Positions 44,081 through 52,920 of a DNA stretch of 64,000 nucleotides are shown piece by piece. Positions within the stretch are counted from its first letter, which is position 1. Each line of letters starts with the position of its first letter. The stretch covers positions 310,001 through 374,000 of the forward strand of contig NZ_PIOC01000017.1 of assembly GCF_003369575.1 (NCBI RefSeq), in the 5' to 3' direction. The notes beneath the pieces are model-generated. The model had not been told where the DNA came from and did no database searches. It saw only the letters and a program-made list of their open reading frames with translations. Both the position numbers and the translations under genes were made by a program. The stretch comes from Oceanobacillus arenosus. GTDB lineage: Bacteria; Bacillota; Bacilli; Bacillales; Amphibacillaceae.

Positions 44081-45055
44081 ATGATGAATCCGAAAGTAAT
44101 TGTTTATAAAAAGGTAGATAAGAAAGTACTGGATTTTATTGGAGAAAACTGTGAAATTGTTTATTTTGAAGGACTTGATTCAGGGAACTATTCCCAATTC
44201 TTATCTGAATTAAGAGATGCAGATGGGATTATGGGGTCTGGATTGAAAATTGATCAGGATTTATTAGAACAAGCGCCAAACTTGAAAATTGTCTGCAATG
44301 CCTCTGTTGGTTATGACAATTTGGATGTACAAGCATTAACAGAGCGCGGAATTATGGCAACCAACACACCGAAAGTATTAAATGAGACAGTTGCAGATAC
44401 TGTTATGGGATTAATATTGTCCACTGCTAGAAGAATGCCGGAGTTAGATCACTGGGTAAAGTCTGGACATTGGAAATCAAATCTGGAAGAGAAATGGTTT
44501 GGTGTGGATGTTCATCATAAAGTATTAGGCATTATTGGAATGGGAGGAATTGGTTCCGCAGTAGCAAAGAGGGCGCATTTTGGATTTGGAATGGATATTA
44601 TATATCATAATCGATCAATAAATATCGAAGCTGAACAAGCATTCGGGGCAACCTATTATTCTATAGATGACCTACTGGCTAAGTCTGACTTTGTTTGTTT
44701 AATGACGCCACTTACACCACAAACAGAGAAGATGATAGGTAAACGAGAATTTGCACGCATGAAGGATACAGCGATTTTTATCAATAGTTCGAGGGGGAAA
44801 ACAGTCGACGAAGAAGCGTTAATTGATGCGCTCCAAACCGGCGAGATTCTTGCAGCAGGACTGGATGTTTATGTTGATGAGCCAATCAAATTAGATAATC
44901 CATTGCTGAATATGAAAAATGTTGTCACCTTACCGCATATCGGTTCAGCAACATATGAAACTAGATTTGACATGGCAATGTTAGCAGCTACTAATCTTGT
45001 CGTTGCATTGCAAGGAGAAGCACCACCGACGCTTTTAAATAGCGTTGTTAAATAA
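44081..45055 (+). CDS. D-2-hydroxyacid dehydrogenase (glyoxylate/2-ketogluconate reductase type)
   Basis: 324 residues. NAD-binding motif LGIIGMGGIGSAVAKRA near residue 150, catalytic Arg in NSSRGKTVDE, Glu in DVYVDEP, and His in LPHIGSATYET. The enzyme reversibly reduces 2-keto acids such as glyoxylate, hydroxypyruvate or 2-ketogluconate with NAD(P)H. It lies 92 bp after the Nramp-like gene and probably shares its promoter. In this setting it may interconvert a sugar-acid-derived keto acid. AGAGGGG precedes the double ATG. Confidence 0.87.
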   Translation: MMNPKVIVYKKVDKKVLDFIGENCEIVYFEGLDSGNYSQFLSELRDADGIMGSGLKIDQDLLEQAPNLKIVCNASVGYDNLDVQALTERGIMATNTPKVLNETVADTVMGLILSTARRMPELDHWVKSGHWKSNLEEKWFGVDVHHKVLGIIGMGGIGSAVAKRAHFGFGMDIIYHNRSINIEAEQAFGATYYSIDDLLAKSDFVCLMTPLTPQTEKMIGKREFARMKDTAIFINSSRGKTVDEEALIDALQTGEILAAGLDVYVDEPIKLDNPLLNMKNVVTLPHIGSATYETRFDMAMLAATNLVVALQGEAPPTLLNSVVK

Positions 45056-45090
45056 GATGGAAAATCTTTCGTAGCAGAAGATAGGTATAA

Positions 45091-45144
45091 TTAGAAAATT
45101 AAGGTTGTCACCAAGCTTAGGTGGCAACCTTAGTTACACTTATT
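45091..45144 (-). repeat. 54-bp palindromic intergenic repeat, copy D (inverted)
   Basis: Read on the minus strand, AATAAGTGTAACTAAGGTTG leads into CCACC - TAAGCTT - GGTGACAACC and then AATTTTCTAA, matching copy B at most positions. It sits between the hydroxyacid dehydrogenase gene and the second glucarate promoter, and could also act as a terminator-like hairpin. Confidence 0.7.
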
Positions 45145-45185
45145 TGCAAAATAGAAATAATTTTATAATAAATAACTAGAATCAA

Positions 45186-45214
45186 TTGACAGATAATTTT
45201 ATTTGTCTTACAAT
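45186..45214 (+). promoter_or_regulatory. Promoter with FadR-type operator for the dehydratase operon
   Basis: TTGACA (45186-45191), 17-base spacer, TACAAT (45209-45214), with TTGTCTTACAA (45203-45213) over the -10 box. Sequence and geometry match 42399-42427; flanking sequence outside it does not. Confidence 0.8.
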
Positions 45215-45259
45215 ATGATATATAAACAATTGAAAGATGTGAGAAGGGTGGTAGTTTAG

Positions 45260-46189
45260 TTGAATATGATGAAGAGAACATCTCCACAAGGGATATTGGG
45301 ATTTCCAGTCACACCAATGGATGCAGAGGGGAATATTGATCTAGAAGCACTTGGGGAGAATATTGAATTTCTAATCAAAGAGGGCTTATCCGCAATTTTT
45401 GTGGCTTGTGGGGCAGGTGAATTCCATGCAATTAGCACAGAAGAATATCGAGCAATTGTAAAGGTTGGCGTTGAAAAGACAAATGGTAAGGTACCACTTT
45501 ACACGGGAGTTGGCGGAAATATTAAACATGCGGTCGAACAAGCAGAAATATCAGCAGAACTTGGGGCAGAAGGATACTTGATTCTACCACCATACTTAAT
45601 CGATCCTTCACAAGATGGTCTAAATCATTACCTGAGTACAATTATTCGTAGTACATCCCTAAATGCAATTGTATATCAGCGTGATAATTGCGTAATGGAT
45701 TTGGAAACGCTTAGGAAATTATGTGAATATGAACAACTCGTTGGTTTTAAAGATGGGATTGGCAATATGGAACAAGTTATCGAATTTGCCAATGCAATTG
45801 GTGATAGACTTGAGTGGATTAATGGGATGCCACTTGCAGAAGTAACGATGCCAGCATATCTAAATATTGGCTATAAAACATATTCATCGGCAATATCAAA
45901 TTATATCCCACATATTTCTGCACAATTCTTTGAAGCATTATTAAATGGCAATATGGAAAAAGTTTATGCACTACACAAAGATGTTATTTTACCAATTCAT
46001 CGCATTCGGAGACAGAAGAAGGGATACGCTGTATCGCTAATTAAGGCAGGAATGCGTATTGTTGGCTTACCGGTTGAAACGAATGTAAGGGCTCCCATTG
46101 CGCCTGTTGAACCAAATCATTACGAATCATTAGAAGGTATTATTGAAACGGCTTTCAAAAAATACCCAGTTAAAACAACTGTAAATTAG
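45260..46189 (+). CDS. ycbC: 5-dehydro-4-deoxyglucarate dehydratase
   Basis: 309 residues of the DHDPS/NAL class I aldolase family. The KDGDH-specific N-terminus PQGILGFPVTPMDAEGNIDL, the CGAGEFHAIS motif in place of GTTGE, and Schiff-base Lys in LVGFKDGIGNME near residue 180 identify it. It converts 5-keto-4-deoxyglucarate to 2-ketoglutarate semialdehyde, CO2 and water. First gene of the operon under the 45186 promoter; ycbC-ycbD-gudD-ycbG follow the B. subtilis order apart from the missing gudP. TTG 45260 follows AAGGGTGG. Confidence 0.92.
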   Translation: MNMMKRTSPQGILGFPVTPMDAEGNIDLEALGENIEFLIKEGLSAIFVACGAGEFHAISTEEYRAIVKVGVEKTNGKVPLYTGVGGNIKHAVEQAEISAELGAEGYLILPPYLIDPSQDGLNHYLSTIIRSTSLNAIVYQRDNCVMDLETLRKLCEYEQLVGFKDGIGNMEQVIEFANAIGDRLEWINGMPLAEVTMPAYLNIGYKTYSSAISNYIPHISAQFFEALLNGNMEKVYALHKDVILPIHRIRRQKKGYAVSLIKAGMRIVGLPVETNVRAPIAPVEPNHYESLEGIIETAFKKYPVKTTVN

Positions 46190-46204
46190 GAGGTTATGAT
46201 ACTA

Positions 46205-47671
46205 ATGGTGACAGAAACGGAAACGAAAGCAAAAACATACTTAAATTTTATCAATGGGGAATGGGCTTTATCGGATACGGGGAAAGTTGGCGAAAGTAAA
46301 AACCCGGCACAGAAAGATGAAATTGTTGGATATTATCAAGTATCGTCTATAGAGGATTTAAATCTAGCGGTTCAAGCAGCTAGTACTGCCAAGAAGTCTT
46401 GGCGTAAGCTTTCTGGAAACGCTAGAGGCGAATATCTATTTAAAGCTGCGTCAATTTTAGAAGAAAATCTTGACGATGTAGCGACTGCAATGACAAAGGA
46501 AATGGGGAAAACATTTGCAGAAGCAAAAGGCGAGACAGCACGTGGTGTCGCAATTCTGCGATATTATGCTGGGGAAGGATTGCGGGCGGTAGGTGATGTT
46601 ATTCCTTCTAGCGATAGCGCAGCTTTAATGTATACGACACGTGTTCCATTAGGAGTTGTCGGCGTAATTACGCCATGGAACTTTCCTGTTGCAATTCCGC
46701 TTTGGAAAGTTGCTCCAGCACTTATTTACGGAAATACGGTCGTAATAAAGCCAGCGAGTGAAACGGTAATAACATGTGCTAAAATTATCGAATGCTTTGA
46801 GAAAGCTGGAATTCCAGAGGGCGTTGTCAACATGGTATCAGGAAGTGGCTCCGTAATTGGTCAGGGCCTAGCAGAACATCCTGAAGTTAATGGTATCACA
46901 TTTACTGGTTCAAATGCTGTCGGCAAACAGTTAGGTCGTGCCGCATTTGACCGGGGCATCAAGTATCAGCTGGAAATGGGAGGAAAAAATCCTGTGATTG
47001 TTACAGATGACGCTGATCTTGATCTTGCGGTTGAGCAAACGATTAATGGGGCTTTAAAATCAACAGGGCAAAAGTGCACAGCGACGAGTCGGGTTATTGT
47101 CCAAAAGGGAATATATCAAGCATTTAAAGAGAAGCTTCTAGATGAGGTAGCGAAAATAACGGTTGGCGATGGCATGGATGCAGGTACTTGGATGGGACCT
47201 TCTATAAGTGAGCGTCAACTAAATACAGTGTTATCGTATATTGAAAAAGGTCAGGAAGAAGGTGCTACATTATTGATTGGTGGCAAGGTACCTGAATTGG
47301 AGCATTTAAATGGTTACTTTGTAGAACCAACCGTATTTGAGAATGTTACAAGAGATATGACAATTGCTAGAGAGGAAATCTTCGGACCTGTACTTGCACT
47401 TATGCAGGTGGAAACTGTAGAAGAAGCATTGGAGCTGGCTAATGATTCGGAATATGGGCTTAGTGCTTCGATTTTTACAACGAATATAAGCAATATGCTA
47501 GAATTTATTAATGAGATGGACGCAGGTCTTGTCAGAATAAATGCCGAAAGTGCTGGCGTGGAATTACAGGCTCCTTTTGGAGGAATGAAGCAATCAAGTT
47601 CACATTCGCGTGAACAAGGCAGGGCTGCAATCGAATTTTTTACATCGATTAAAACGGTATTTGTAAAATAG
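46205..47671 (+). CDS. ycbD: 2-ketoglutarate semialdehyde dehydrogenase (YcbD-like)
   Basis: 488 residues. Catalytic Glu in [11 protein letters not shown] near residue 257, catalytic Cys in [12 protein letters not shown] near residue 291, NWFP region [19 protein letters not shown], and [12 protein letters not shown]. It oxidises ketoglutarate semialdehyde to 2-ketoglutarate for the TCA cycle, completing the pathway with the dehydratase encoded upstream. ATG 46205 lies 11 bases after AGGAGG; the ATG at 46196 is too close to it. Confidence 0.92.
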   Translation: MVTETETKAKTYLNFINGEWALSDTGKVGESKNPAQKDEIVGYYQVSSIEDLNLAVQAASTAKKSWRKLSGNARGEYLFKAASILEENLDDVATAMTKEMGKTFAEAKGETARGVAILRYYAGEGLRAVGDVIPSSDSAALMYTTRVPLGVVGVITPWNFPVAIPLWKVAPALIYGNTVVIKPASETVITCAKIIECFEKAGIPEGVVNMVSGSGSVIGQGLAEHPEVNGITFTGSNAVGKQLGRAAFDRGIKYQLEMGGKNPVIVTDDADLDLAVEQTINGALKSTGQKCTATSRVIVQKGIYQAFKEKLLDEVAKITVGDGMDAGTWMGPSISERQLNTVLSYIEKGQEEGATLLIGGKVPELEHLNGYFVEPTVFENVTRDMTIAREEIFGPVLALMQVETVEEALELANDSEYGLSASIFTTNISNMLEFINEMDAGLVRINAESAGVELQAPFGGMKQSSSHSREQGRAAIEFFTSIKTVFVK

Positions 47672-47678
47672 TGACAAC

Positions 47679-47709
47679 AGGAGCAATACTTGTAAAAAGT
47701 ATTGCTCCT
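47679..47709 (+). other. Intraoperonic hairpin between ycbD and gudD
   Basis: AGGAGCAATACTT pairs perfectly with AAGTATTGCTCCT across GTAAA. No T run follows, so it looks like an mRNA processing or stability element rather than a terminator. Confidence 0.55.
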
Positions 47710-47744
47710 CACTAAATCATAAGTAGAAGCTGAGGAGTGATTAC

Positions 47745-49100
47745 GTGATAGGTTCAAAAATAGAAAGTAAGAAGATGACAACTCCTACAATTACAAAGAT
47801 GCAAGTCATTCCTGTTGCAGGATATGATAGTATGCTTTTGAATTTAAGTGGTGCACATAGCCCATTTTTCACTAGAAATATTGTAATTCTTGAAGATAAT
47901 AGTGGCAATATTGGCGTGGGGGAAGTTCCTGGCGGTGAAGCAATCCGCCGAACCCTGGAAGAATCGCAACCTTTTATTATTGGTGAATCAATTGGAAGGT
48001 ATCATTCCATATTAAATCATGTTCGAAATAAATTTGCCTTTAAGGATGTTGCAGGACGCGGGAAGCAAACATTTGACTTACGAACAACAATCCACGTGGC
48101 CACAGCATTGGAAGCAGCATTACTTGATTTGCTGGGTAAACATTTGGGTGTACCTGTCGCTGAATTACTCGGCGAAGGGAAGCAACGTGATGCTGTCGAT
48201 GTACTTGGATATTTATTCTATATTGGAGATAGAAAGAAAACAGATCTACCTTATTTAAATGATATCGATTCAAGTAATGGCTGGTTTCGATTAAGGCATG
48301 AGGAAGCATTAACACCAGATGCAATCGTTTCACTTGCAGAAGCGGCGTATGAGCGTTATGGATTTCAAGATTTTAAACTTAAGGGTGGGGTCCTTCGTGG
48401 GGAAGAAGAAATGGAGGCAGTCACCGCACTCGCCAAACGATTTCCAGATGCTAGAATAACATTGGACCCTAATGGGGCATGGTCATTAGCGGAAGCAATT
48501 GATCTTTGTAAAGGAAGAAATGATATCCTTGCATATGCTGAGGACCCATGTGGTGCCGAAGATGGTTACTCCTCAAGGGAAATAATGGCTGAATTCCGCC
48601 GGGCAACAGGGCTTCCTACTGCAACCAATATGATTGCAACAGATTGGCGGGAAATAGGGCATGCGATTCAATTACATGCAGTAGATATTCCATTAGCAGA
48701 TCCTCATTTCTGGACTATGCAGGGTTCTGTACGGGTTGCGCAATTATGTCATGAATGGGGATTGACATGGGGATCCCATTCGAATAATCATTTTGATATT
48801 TCTTTAGCGATGTTTATCCATGTTGCGGCAGCTGCACCAGGAAAAATAACCGCAATCGATACACACTGGATCTGGCAGGATGGTCAGCGCTTAACAAAAG
48901 AACCATTACAGATTAAAGAAGGGAAAATTGAAGTCCCTAAAGTTCCAGGGCTAGGTGTAGAAGTTGATTTGGAGAAGATTGAGGAGGCTAATCAACTCTA
49001 TATTAATCAAAAGCTTGGGGCACGAGATGATGCTGTTGGAATGCAATATTTGATTCCAGGATGGAAATTCGATAATAAACGTCCATGTCTAGTAAGATAA
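47745..49100 (+). CDS. gudD: Glucarate dehydratase
   Basis: 451 residues, full length for the enolase-superfamily GudD group. Lys in [14 protein letters not shown] (KxK, about residue 210), metal ligands in [21 protein letters not shown] and ATNMIATDW, and the His base in [13 protein letters not shown] near residue 344. It removes water from D-glucarate to 5-keto-4-deoxyglucarate. GTG 47745 follows GAGGAGTGATTAC. Part of the ycbC-ycbD-gudD operon. Confidence 0.94.
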   Translation: MIGSKIESKKMTTPTITKMQVIPVAGYDSMLLNLSGAHSPFFTRNIVILEDNSGNIGVGEVPGGEAIRRTLEESQPFIIGESIGRYHSILNHVRNKFAFKDVAGRGKQTFDLRTTIHVATALEAALLDLLGKHLGVPVAELLGEGKQRDAVDVLGYLFYIGDRKKTDLPYLNDIDSSNGWFRLRHEEALTPDAIVSLAEAAYERYGFQDFKLKGGVLRGEEEMEAVTALAKRFPDARITLDPNGAWSLAEAIDLCKGRNDILAYAEDPCGAEDGYSSREIMAEFRRATGLPTATNMIATDWREIGHAIQLHAVDIPLADPHFWTMQGSVRVAQLCHEWGLTWGSHSNNHFDISLAMFIHVAAAAPGKITAIDTHWIWQDGQRLTKEPLQIKEGKIEVPKVPGLGVEVDLEKIEEANQLYINQKLGARDDAVGMQYLIPGWKFDNKRPCLVR

Positions 49101-49208
49101 GCATTAAATGACACGAAGACCAGCGAATTCGTTGGTCTTTTAGTGTATAATCGAGTTAATTAGTGAATTACAGATAATATGGAATATTTTATGAAGGTGG
49201 GTATACAA

Positions 49209-49901
49209 TTGAAACAAATTAAAATGGAGTCCGTGCGTAGGAATTCGTTATCACAGCAGGTATTAGATAATATTGTTTCCCTTTTAATAAACGGCGACCT
49301 TAAGCCTGGTGATAAATTGGAATCTGAGCTCACGTTAATGAAGCAGTTTGACGTAAGTAGACCTGTGTTACGGGAAGCATTAAGTTCATTAGAAACGATG
49401 GATATTATTACTAGGAAGCCTCGTGAGGGGACGTTCATTAATAATAAGGTAGGAGCAGATCCTTTCCAAGCAATGTTGGCAATCTCCATAAACAATATTC
49501 CAGCGATTATTGAGGCGAGGATGGCACTTGAAACAGGGCTTATTACACTAGCAGCCGAAAAGATTACAGAGCTTCAACTTGAAAAATTAAAAGAGACGAT
49601 TCACGGTATTCAGGAAAATAAGGACCGAGATTATGGGGGATATGATAAGGAATTTCATCGAATCATTGCTTTTTGTGCAAATAACCCGATTGTTGAAGGG
49701 ATGATCAGTTCGCTCCTACTCACCCATGAGAAGACGAATCGCCTAATCCTATTTCGAGAGCCTGAAATAACGATTGAGCACCATCAGGCAATCTATGAAG
49801 CGTTGGAAAAGAGAGATCCAATCGAATCATTTAATCAGATGTATAAACATTTAACTTATGTAAGGGATAAGATTTTATCTGGTTATGAAAAACAGCATTG
49901 A
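49209..49901 (+). CDS. ycbG: GntR/FadR-family regulator of glucarate genes (YcbG-like)
   Basis: 230 residues. Winged-helix domain: SLSQQVLDNIVSLLINGDLK, PGDKLESELTLMKQFDVSRP then LREALSSLETM; C-terminal FCD ligand domain with metal-site residues in EARMALE and DKEFHRIIAFC. Start taken as TTG 49209 because AGGTGG lies eight bases upstream. FadR-type proteins recognise TNGTNNNACNA, which is exactly the sequence repeated at 42416 and 45203, so it likely represses both transcripts and is released by a sugar acid. It lies 108 bp after gudD, possibly in the same transcript. Confidence 0.88.
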   Translation: MKQIKMESVRRNSLSQQVLDNIVSLLINGDLKPGDKLESELTLMKQFDVSRPVLREALSSLETMDIITRKPREGTFINNKVGADPFQAMLAISINNIPAIIEARMALETGLITLAAEKITELQLEKLKETIHGIQENKDRDYGGYDKEFHRIIAFCANNPIVEGMISSLLLTHEKTNRLILFREPEITIEHHQAIYEALEKRDPIESFNQMYKHLTYVRDKILSGYEKQH

Positions 49902-49937
49902 GGATGATATTTTGATTTAATAAGTTGTGTTATCCCT

Positions 49938-49977
49938 GAATGATGACTAGAATTCATGAAGTCATCATTCATTTTTA
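49938..49977 (+). terminator. Terminator after the glucarate cluster
   Basis: GAATGATGACT pairs with AGTCATCATTC, followed by ATTTTTATT. Confidence 0.8.
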
Positions 49978-50071
49978 TTATTTACTATCTAAATTATCTG
50001 AAATAATGCTATACTTAAAATATAAAAGTTTTTTAAATTTTCCCTCCCTATTGAAAGGATAGAATCGATTC

Positions 50072-51295
50072 ATGAATGTACGAGAAAACAAACTTGAAAG
50101 TCAGCCGAAGTCAAGTCGATTCAGTAAGATTTGGATTGTACTACTGCTAGGATCGCTCACTGCTTTTGGACCATTATCAATGGATATGTATTTGCCTGCA
50201 CTGCCAATTGTAACTGTTGACTTGCAAACGTCTGCATCGCTTGCACAATTGAGTTTAACTGCTTGTTTATTAGGACTCGCTGTTGGGCAACTTATCTTTG
50301 GACCATTAAGTGATATTCAAGGAAGGCGTCGTCCACTCGTATCAACATTGATAATTTATTCCGTTGCCTCGCTCCTATGTGCGTTTACACCAAATATTTG
50401 GGTGTTTATTGGCTTACGCTTTATCCAAGGTGTTTCTGGAGCAGCGGGGATTGTGATTGCCCGTGCGTCTGCACGGGATATGTACGATGGGAAAGATTTG
50501 ACAAAATTCATTGCACTGCTCTCGCTTGTAAATGGTGCTGCACCAATTCTCGCCCCGATATTCGGTGGTGCTGTATTAAATTGGGTATCATGGCCAGCGG
50601 TATTCGTTATACTAAGTGTGATTGGACTCATTATGTTTCTATCGGTAATCTTTTTACTGCCGGAAACCTTGCCAGTCGAAAAGAGATCCGAGGCAAGCAT
50701 TTTAGCAGTTTTTAAAACGTTTCGTGATCTATTGAAGGATCGTGTGTTCATGGGGATAGCACTTGCACAAGCTTTTATTTCGATGAGTATGTTTGCGTAC
50801 ATAGCAGGATCACCATTTGTCTTACAAAATATCTACGGGGTAACGCCACAGCAATTTTCGCTTATATTTGCAGCAAATGGTGTGGGGATTATTATTGCAG
50901 CCCAATTAACGAGCAAATTAGCGAGTAAAATGGATGAAGTAACCCTTTTATTAATAGGGATTACTATCTCTGTCATAGGTAGTATACTACTGCTTATTGT
51001 AGTACTGTTCACGCTTCCATTATTGGTCTTAATTCCTGCGTTATTTTTTCTAGTCTCAAGTGTAGGAATGGTTGGAACAGCGAGTTTTTCACTAGCCATG
51101 GAGAGGCAGGGGGAAGCAGCTGGAAGTGCTTCTGCATTTCTAGGTATCCTACCATTTGGTGGTGGTGCGCTTGTCTCACCGCTTGTTGGACTTGGTGGAG
51201 ATTACTCTGCGTTTCCAATGGGAATTGTAATCATCGTTTGTAGTATGATGGCATTGTTAGTTTATTTTACAATGGTGAAATACAGAGTTTTATAA
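50072..51295 (+). CDS. MFS drug exporter, Bcr/CflA family
   Basis: 407 residues, twelve membrane helices. Family motifs: LTAFGPLSMDMYLPALPIV in helix 1 (including the acidic D/M/Y/L/P core), FGPLSDIQGRRRPL in loop 2-3, and RFIQGVSGAAGIVIARA in helix 4. Such proteins export chloramphenicol-, bicyclomycin- or sulfonamide-type compounds, or dipeptides and cysteine. AAAGGAT precedes the ATG. A stand-alone gene with a terminator; specific substrate unknown. Confidence 0.88.
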   Translation: MNVRENKLESQPKSSRFSKIWIVLLLGSLTAFGPLSMDMYLPALPIVTVDLQTSASLAQLSLTACLLGLAVGQLIFGPLSDIQGRRRPLVSTLIIYSVASLLCAFTPNIWVFIGLRFIQGVSGAAGIVIARASARDMYDGKDLTKFIALLSLVNGAAPILAPIFGGAVLNWVSWPAVFVILSVIGLIMFLSVIFLLPETLPVEKRSEASILAVFKTFRDLLKDRVFMGIALAQAFISMSMFAYIAGSPFVLQNIYGVTPQQFSLIFAANGVGIIIAAQLTSKLASKMDEVTLLLIGITISVIGSILLLIVVLFTLPLLVLIPALFFLVSSVGMVGTASFSLAMERQGEAAGSASAFLGILPFGGGALVSPLVGLGGDYSAFPMGIVIIVCSMMALLVYFTMVKYRVL

Positions 51296-51343
51296 TGAAA
51301 TATATTGCAGGAAGTTAAAATTGAATTTCTTTCGAAAACAAGC

Positions 51344-51380
51344 ATACCACTGGGAATAAAATTTTCCCCAGTGGTATTTC
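51344..51380. terminator. Bidirectional terminator
   Basis: ATACCACTGGG pairs with CCCAGTGGTAT, serving the MFS gene and the convergent 33-aa gene. Confidence 0.8.
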
Positions 51381-51392
51381 ATTTGTTTCGTA

Positions 51393-51494
51393 TTAATTGC
51401 CAGGAGGACGGTTCCTTTTGAATTTATTACTGTTCTTCATCTCGTTTAGCTCTTCTTTATTTTTGTTTTTTGTTTTTGTTTTCCCTTTTGCCAC
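51393..51494 (-). CDS. Small Lys/Asn-rich hypothetical protein (33 aa)
   Basis: GTG 51494 preceded by AAGGAGGTAATTGCT opens a 33-codon frame (AKGKTKTKNKNKEEL, then FKRNRPPGN). Strong ribosome binding site and an adjoining terminator support it. Highly basic, no Cys, no membrane helix. Composition resembles minor spore proteins of bacilli, but no family is recognised. Confidence 0.55.
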   Translation of the reverse strand: MAKGKTKTKNKNKEELNEMKNSNKFKRNRPPGN

Positions 51495-51664
51495 AGCAAT
51501 TACCTCCTTTTTTCAATAGTCTCTCTCATTTCTTTGAAATAATGTAAGATTTCCATTTTCTATACTTTATCCTTTTCTTGGGTTATGTCTTGAAAGCTAA
51601 CATCTAGTATTATTGATTGTAGAACTTAGAACTGTCACTATAATTTTTCAGTTTTTTATACAAC

Positions 51665-51814
51665 AGAAGAGAAAAAGTTAACCAAGCATTACAAGAAATG
51701 AAAGATGATGGAAGTCTATTTAAAAATGCTATCCAGTTTTTCGATGAGGTTGCTTCAGATGAGTCTGATGTAGAAATGGAGGAATTAGAGAATATCGATG
51801 GCTTGGAATTGTAA
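51665..51814 (+). pseudogene. Possible gene tail without start
   Basis: A 49-codon frame (REKVNQALQEMKDDGSLF then an acidic tail ending NIDGLEL) ends in TAA, has an in-frame TAA about 15 codons further upstream, and has no start with a ribosome binding site. The first part resembles the C-terminal helix of solute-binding proteins or similar. Low confidence; the rest of 51495-51854 shows no gene. Confidence 0.25.
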
Positions 51815-51854
51815 ACAATACTTGGAAATTTTGTATTTAGAATAAGCAATATAT

Positions 51855-51890
51855 AAAGGTCGACTCCATTTAATGGAGTCGACCTTTAAA
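51855..51890. terminator. Perfect palindrome, probable terminator of the GntR gene
   Basis: AAAGGTCGACTCCATT and its complement (51855-51870, 51872-51887) face each other with almost no spacer next to the GntR stop codon. On the minus strand the distal arm ends CCTTT and continues TATAT, a weak T tail. Confidence 0.6.
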
Positions 51891-51892
51891 AT

Positions 51893-52558
51893 CTAGTTTT
51901 CCTCTTCATTCCATCGTAATTTTGCTTCTTGTTTTATACTGCCAATATGCCCAGTTATTGCATTAGAAAATGTGGGGAAATCCCTGGATTTCATTGCTTC
52001 GTATAGCAGCCAGTGATCGCGATGCCGTTTTATCGTACTCTCCAAAGATGTCGAGTGAACGATACGGGATAAAGATACATGTGTATTTAGAGATGAAAAC
52101 ATTTCCTGTATTTTCTTGTTACCCGTCCACTCAATTAAACTAGAATGGAACTGCATATCTAATTTATTGTATTTTTCAAAATTAAAGGAAGTGTTTTCAA
52201 GTAAAAGATCCATTTTATTCACAATCTGTCCCCATTTTTCAATCTTTTCAATTGATACAGTCTGGATTATTTGATGTGCAGCCCATAATTCAATCATTAA
52301 TCGAGCGTCCAGCACCTCAAGAAAATCGTAAAAATCTAATTCCGTTACATAGGTACCTTTACGAGGGATAATTTCAATCAATCCTTCATAAACAAGTTGA
52401 TTTATTGCATCCTTAACAGGAGAGCGACTTACCCCGAATTCATCCGCTAATTTGTGAATATCCAATTTATCGCCTGGCTTATATTCAACAGTAATTATTT
52501 TGCTTCGCAGGATTTTATATACCTGGTCCGCTAAGAGAGAAGTTTCAATTTTAGACAT
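51893..52558 (-). CDS. GntR-family regulator (FCD) of the LgoD-like cluster
   Basis: 221 residues. Winged helix LLADQVYKILRSKIITVEYK, PGDKLDIHKLADEFGVSRSP then VKDAINQLVYEGL, followed by an FCD helical domain (LDARLMIELWAAHQI, DMQFHSSLIEWTGN). Divergent to the LgoD-like dehydrogenase gene; an inverted repeat in between (52737-52757) is the probable operator. The gene order matches E. coli lgoR-lgoD. ATG has AAGGGG upstream. Confidence 0.85.
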   Translation of the reverse strand: MSKIETSLLADQVYKILRSKIITVEYKPGDKLDIHKLADEFGVSRSPVKDAINQLVYEGLIEIIPRKGTYVTELDFYDFLEVLDARLMIELWAAHQIIQTVSIEKIEKWGQIVNKMDLLLENTSFNFEKYNKLDMQFHSSLIEWTGNKKIQEMFSSLNTHVSLSRIVHSTSLESTIKRHRDHWLLYEAMKSRDFPTFSNAITGHIGSIKQEAKLRWNEEEN

Positions 52559-52702
52559 GATTTATAATCCCCTTGTTATTGAATTCAATCATATATTGTG
52601 GATATATTTTCTTCAAGCTATGTATATCCATCATTATATAATGCTTTCGTTAAAAAGAAAACTAGTCTTGATTTAAGTTAGTAATTGAAGGTGTTAAAGT
52701 AT

Positions 52703-52757
52703 TTGACAGCGGTTAATAAATAATGTATGGTTCTATTGTAACATGTGAAATGTTACA
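52703..52757 (+). promoter_or_regulatory. Promoter and operator of the LgoD-like gene
   Basis: TTGACA (52703-52708), 17-base spacer, TATGGT (52726-52731). Just downstream, TGTAACAT-GTGAA-ATGTTACA (52737-52757) is a perfect eight-base inverted repeat where a repressor would block transcription. Confidence 0.65.
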
Positions 52758-52920
52758 TGTTAAATATTGATAAAGTAATTCCGTTCAGAAAGTTGTAATC
52801 AAACGAAGATGAATTGAAAAGTTTTAGAGCTAAAATAGATTGGTATCATTTTTCAATTTACCTTTACTAATGGATGAAAGGGATTACAGAATAAAGGGGA
52901 AATATGGGAGGATTAGGAAA

